Part shown: piece after piece, positions 61,801 to 64,000 of the stretch
How positions within the stretch are numbered: the first letter of the stretch is position 1
Layout of the letters: every line of letters begins with the position of its first letter
Origin: Mesobacillus jeotgali
GTDB lineage: Bacteria; Bacillota; Bacilli; Bacillales; Cytobacillaceae
Direction: 5' to 3'
Assembly: GCF_002874535.1 (NCBI RefSeq)
Contig: NZ_CP025025.1
Location: forward strand, 775,839-839,838
DNA: 64,000 bases
The notes under the pieces: generated by a model
Seen by the model: the letters and a program-made list of their open reading frames with translations, nothing else
What the model was told of the DNA's origin: nothing
The model's database searches: none
Program-made: the position numbers and the translations under genes

Positions 61801-62613
61801 ATGCCAGTGATCACAAAGATTTCTGTCCAAAAACATAATAAAGAAAGATACAGCATTTTTACCGATAGCGGCCGAGGGGAAGAGTATGCCTTCAGCGTTG
61901 ATGAAGATGTGTTGATTAAGCACAACCTAAAAAAAGGGATGGAGCTCGATGATTTTTCCGTCACTGAGATGCTTTTCCAAGATGATATCCGCAAAGCCTA
62001 TAATACGGCGATCAATTATTTGGCTCACCGCATGAGGTCTGAAGCTGAGGTGCGTGACTACCTGTTGAAAAAGGAAATTGCAGATCCAGTCATAAAAGAA
62101 GCAATCCATAAATTATATGAATACAAATTCCTGAATGACGAGGAATTTGCCAATGCATTTGTCCGGACCCAGTTGAATACGACAGACAAGGGAGCCGGGG
62201 TCATTAAACTGGAATTAAAGAATAAAGGGATATCTCCAGATTTGATCTCTAAGGTAGTAGAAGAGGTTTCGCTCGATGAACAGTTGGAAAAAGCGATCAA
62301 GCTTAGTGATAAATATGCACAGAAGAATAAGAAGGATTCTTCAAAAATCCTTAAACAGAAAATAGAGCAGATGCTTCAGAGAAAAGGATATTCCTTCGCG
62401 ATCATCCGGGCTGCCCTGGATGAAACAAAAGTGGAGAAAGAAGAAGATGATGAAATGGATGCATTAAAGGTCCAGGGTGAGAAGCTGCACAACAAATACT
62501 GTAAACTGCCGGAACGTGAATACAGACAGAAGCTGAAAATGGCGTTATATCGCAAAGGGTTTCCAATGGAAATGATTGATGAATTCATTTCTGATAAAGA
62601 AAATGAGGAATAA
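61801..62613 (+). CDS. recX: RecX, regulator of RecA
   Basis: A 270-residue protein close to B. subtilis RecX (264 residues). It is made of repeated three-helix modules; YNTAINYLAHRMRSEAEVRDYLLKK and YEYKFLNDEEFANAFVRTQ are typical. RecX binds RecA filaments and modulates recombination. The start follows AGAGGTGAAAATCAC. Its neighbour yfhF and downstream yfhH match the B. subtilis order, with an SDR gene inserted between recX and yfhH. Confidence 0.92.
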   Translation: MPVITKISVQKHNKERYSIFTDSGRGEEYAFSVDEDVLIKHNLKKGMELDDFSVTEMLFQDDIRKAYNTAINYLAHRMRSEAEVRDYLLKKEIADPVIKEAIHKLYEYKFLNDEEFANAFVRTQLNTTDKGAGVIKLELKNKGISPDLISKVVEEVSLDEQLEKAIKLSDKYAQKNKKDSSKILKQKIEQMLQRKGYSFAIIRAALDETKVEKEEDDEMDALKVQGEKLHNKYCKLPEREYRQKLKMALYRKGFPMEMIDEFISDKENEE

Positions 62614-62643
62614 AAAAATCATGACGACTGTCATGATTTTTTG
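62612..62643. terminator. Bidirectional terminator
   Basis: AAAAAATCATGAC and GTCATGATTTTTT form a 13-bp stem between convergent recX and the SDR gene; it overlaps the last codons of the latter. Confidence 0.88.
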
Positions 62644-63308
62644 GATTCGATAACAATTTCGTCTTTTTTCAGATTTTCGATGATGATTTGCGCCACTTCA
62701 GCTGGTGATCGAAGTCTTGATGGGTCAGCAACATGATCGCTTTCTTTCCAGAAAGGAGTATTCATTCCCCCCATGTAAGCAGGGACAAAGCGGATTCCCG
62801 AATCTTCATATTCCTTTTGTAAACTCTCTGTGAACCCTCTTACGGCAAACTTGCTGGAGCAATATACCGCTTCATTCTTTTTCCCGCGAAGGCCGGCGGT
62901 CGAAACGATATTAATGACCAAACCATCATTATGCAACTCCAGATAAGGGAGAATTGCTTTTGTCATCTGTATCGTCCCAAAAACGTTAGTCTGGAACATC
63001 TCTTCAATTTCTTTATCGGAGGTCTCTGAGAATGGACCGAAATAACCGAGACCAGCATTGTTGACGAGTCCGTAAATCTCATGTTTTTTGCTGATAAATA
63101 AAGCTTTTTCCTTGATATCCTCCAGATTTCGGAGATCAAGCACAAGGTCTGTTGCACTTCCACCTGTTTGTTCGATCTGTTTTTGTACTTTTTTTAGCGT
63201 ATCTTCAGTTCTTCCTGTTAGGATCAAATGGTAACCTTGTTTGGCCAAAAGAAGCGATAGCTCCTTACCAAGGCCGGTACCGGCACCAGTCACAATGATT
63301 GCTTTCAT
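62631..63308 (-). CDS. Short-chain dehydrogenase/reductase
   Basis: A 225-residue classical SDR with TGAGTGLGKEL, NNAGLG, and S and YxxxK in IVSTAGLRGKKNEAVYCSSK. The substrate is unknown. The start has AAGGAGGCTATC upstream. It is in minus orientation within the otherwise conserved recX-yfhH region, so it may be a local insertion or a lineage-specific gene. Confidence 0.85.
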   Translation of the reverse strand: MKAIIVTGAGTGLGKELSLLLAKQGYHLILTGRTEDTLKKVQKQIEQTGGSATDLVLDLRNLEDIKEKALFISKKHEIYGLVNNAGLGYFGPFSETSDKEIEEMFQTNVFGTIQMTKAILPYLELHNDGLVINIVSTAGLRGKKNEAVYCSSKFAVRGFTESLQKEYEDSGIRFVPAYMGGMNTPFWKESDHVADPSRLRSPAEVAQIIIENLKKDEIVIESKKS

Positions 63309-63444
63309 GATAGCCTCCTTAAGATAACATGCTATAATTTAGTTATAACTTAAATGCTTGAATGATTATAGTAGCTTGCTTCGATGGCTAAAACAAGTAA
63401 TGAAAAAATCCCAAAAAACGAAAATGACTCAGGAGTGAAAATAG

Positions 63445-63780
63445 ATGGGCAGAGAAAAAAGATATAGCGAGTTATCTGAATATGAATTAAACCAGGAAAT
63501 TGCCAGTCTCCGTGACAAGGCTAGAAAAGCAGAACAGATGGGGATGGTCAGTGAGCTTGCCGTATATGAACGGAAAATTGCAATGGCCAAATCATACATG
63601 CTGAACCCGGATGATTTCAAGCCGGGGGAAATCTATGGAATCGATGGGGACCCAGGAACCTATTTCAAAATTGATTACATGAATGGAGTATTTGCCTGGG
63701 GTTCGCGTCTAAATGGTGACGGAAGAGAAGAGGCACTGCCAATTTCCCTTTTGTTGAAATTGGAGCAAAACCAGATTTAA
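63445..63780 (+). CDS. yfhH: YfhH-family protein
   Basis: A 111-residue protein matching the YfhH family (DUF1811; B. subtilis 104 residues). The first half is helical (YELNQEIASLRDKARKAEQMGM), the second half SH3-like (FKPGEIYGIDGDPGTYFKIDYMNGVFAWGSR). The start follows CAGGAGTGAAAATAG. The function is unknown. It faces sspK, as expected for this region. Confidence 0.85.
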   Translation: MGREKRYSELSEYELNQEIASLRDKARKAEQMGMVSELAVYERKIAMAKSYMLNPDDFKPGEIYGIDGDPGTYFKIDYMNGVFAWGSRLNGDGREEALPISLLLKLEQNQI

Positions 63781-63833
63781 GTATCTGGCTTTGCCCGTAG
63801 GATTAAAGTCTAACTGAAAAACGTAACTTCTTC

Positions 63834-64000
63834 TTAATGGTCTTTTATGACCGCTGATGTGTCATCTTCACGGTGAGATGATGCGTACATCCGCTCCTGC
63901 GGATGAGTATTGATGGTACCATCAGCTCTTCTTGAAGCATATTCTGCTTTTGCCCGGGGTTCACCCTCGAGCTTATTGTTGTTCTGGTTTGGGAAGTTAG
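63834..64000 (-). CDS. sspK: Small acid-soluble spore protein K, N-terminus cut by window edge
   Basis: A minus-strand frame of 54 complete codons, ending at 63834, continues past the window edge. [19 protein letters not shown] and [11 protein letters not shown] match SspK. Beyond the usual end there is an extra acidic tail ([15 protein letters not shown]). The protein is a forespore-specific minor SASP. A sigma-G promoter would lie outside the window. Confidence 0.85.
   Translation of the reverse strand, partial: NFPNQNNNKLEGEPRAKAEYASRRADGTINTHPQERMYASSHREDDTSAVIKDH

Overview
The window looks like chromosomal DNA of a spore-forming, low-GC Gram-positive bacterium of the Bacillaceae (Bacillus sensu lato). 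The evidence is direct: an alpha/beta-type SASP gene, a partial sspK, a KinB-like sporulation kinase, a menaquinone-type SdhCAB, an S-box riboswitch, and a yfhD-yfhE-yfhF-recX-yfhH block with Bacillus subtilis-like order. No phage, insertion sequence, CRISPR array, tRNA or rRNA was seen.

Layout. 1-3.3 kb: a partial minus-strand gene, then a large TPR-dynamin GTPase. 3.4-7.5 kb: a SAM-I riboswitch ahead of a sugar-type ABC importer (lipoprotein, double ATPase, permease). 7.6-13.4 kb: a small membrane protein, a formate/nitrite channel, an MFS exporter, a VOC protein and an amino-acid ABC importer. 13.7-19.9 kb: an MBL hydrolase/TetR pair behind a double-palindrome operator, a LysM-M14 cell-wall peptidase, a secreted M14 peptidase and a DUF948 protein. 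20-26.1 kb: nitrite reductase nirBD followed by siroheme genes (nasF-like cobA-hemD fusion, sirB, sirC), with an Fnr-type promoter before nirB. 26.3-29.7 kb: a YciI protein and two convergently placed secreted proteins, one very basic and one very acidic and repetitive. 30-45.3 kb: a DMT permease and a sigma-54-controlled acyl-CoA degradation regulon (HSD10-like SDR, regulator, and a six-gene operon). 45.5-49 kb: a BmrCD-like heterodimeric ABC exporter. 49.3-59.2 kb: a KinB-like kinase, a GlnK/GlnL-like two-component system and the divergent dcu-aspA-sdhCAB cluster. 59.3-64 kb: spore genes, a DnaA-box cluster and the yfh/recX block.

How the parts work together. Two functional themes stand out. 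One is anaerobic respiration: perfect TGTGA-N6-TCACA Fnr sites lie before nirB and before dcu, and the dcu-aspA-sdhCAB gene order reads as a route from aspartate uptake to fumarate to succinate. The other is a sigma-54 regulon: two -24/-12 promoters share TGTCC-type upstream sites and flank a CBS-PAS-AAA-Fis regulator. The enzymes (LCAD-type dehydrogenase, methylacyl-CoA racemase-like protein, HSD10-like dehydrogenase, thiolase, three ligases) point to methyl-branched or long-chain acyl-CoA breakdown.

The most unusual feature is not a gene. Six intergenic arrays are built from short degenerate units repeating every 20-21 bp (five arrays) or 52 bp (one array), both close to whole numbers of DNA helical turns. 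Several sit inside operons. Their function is unknown to me.
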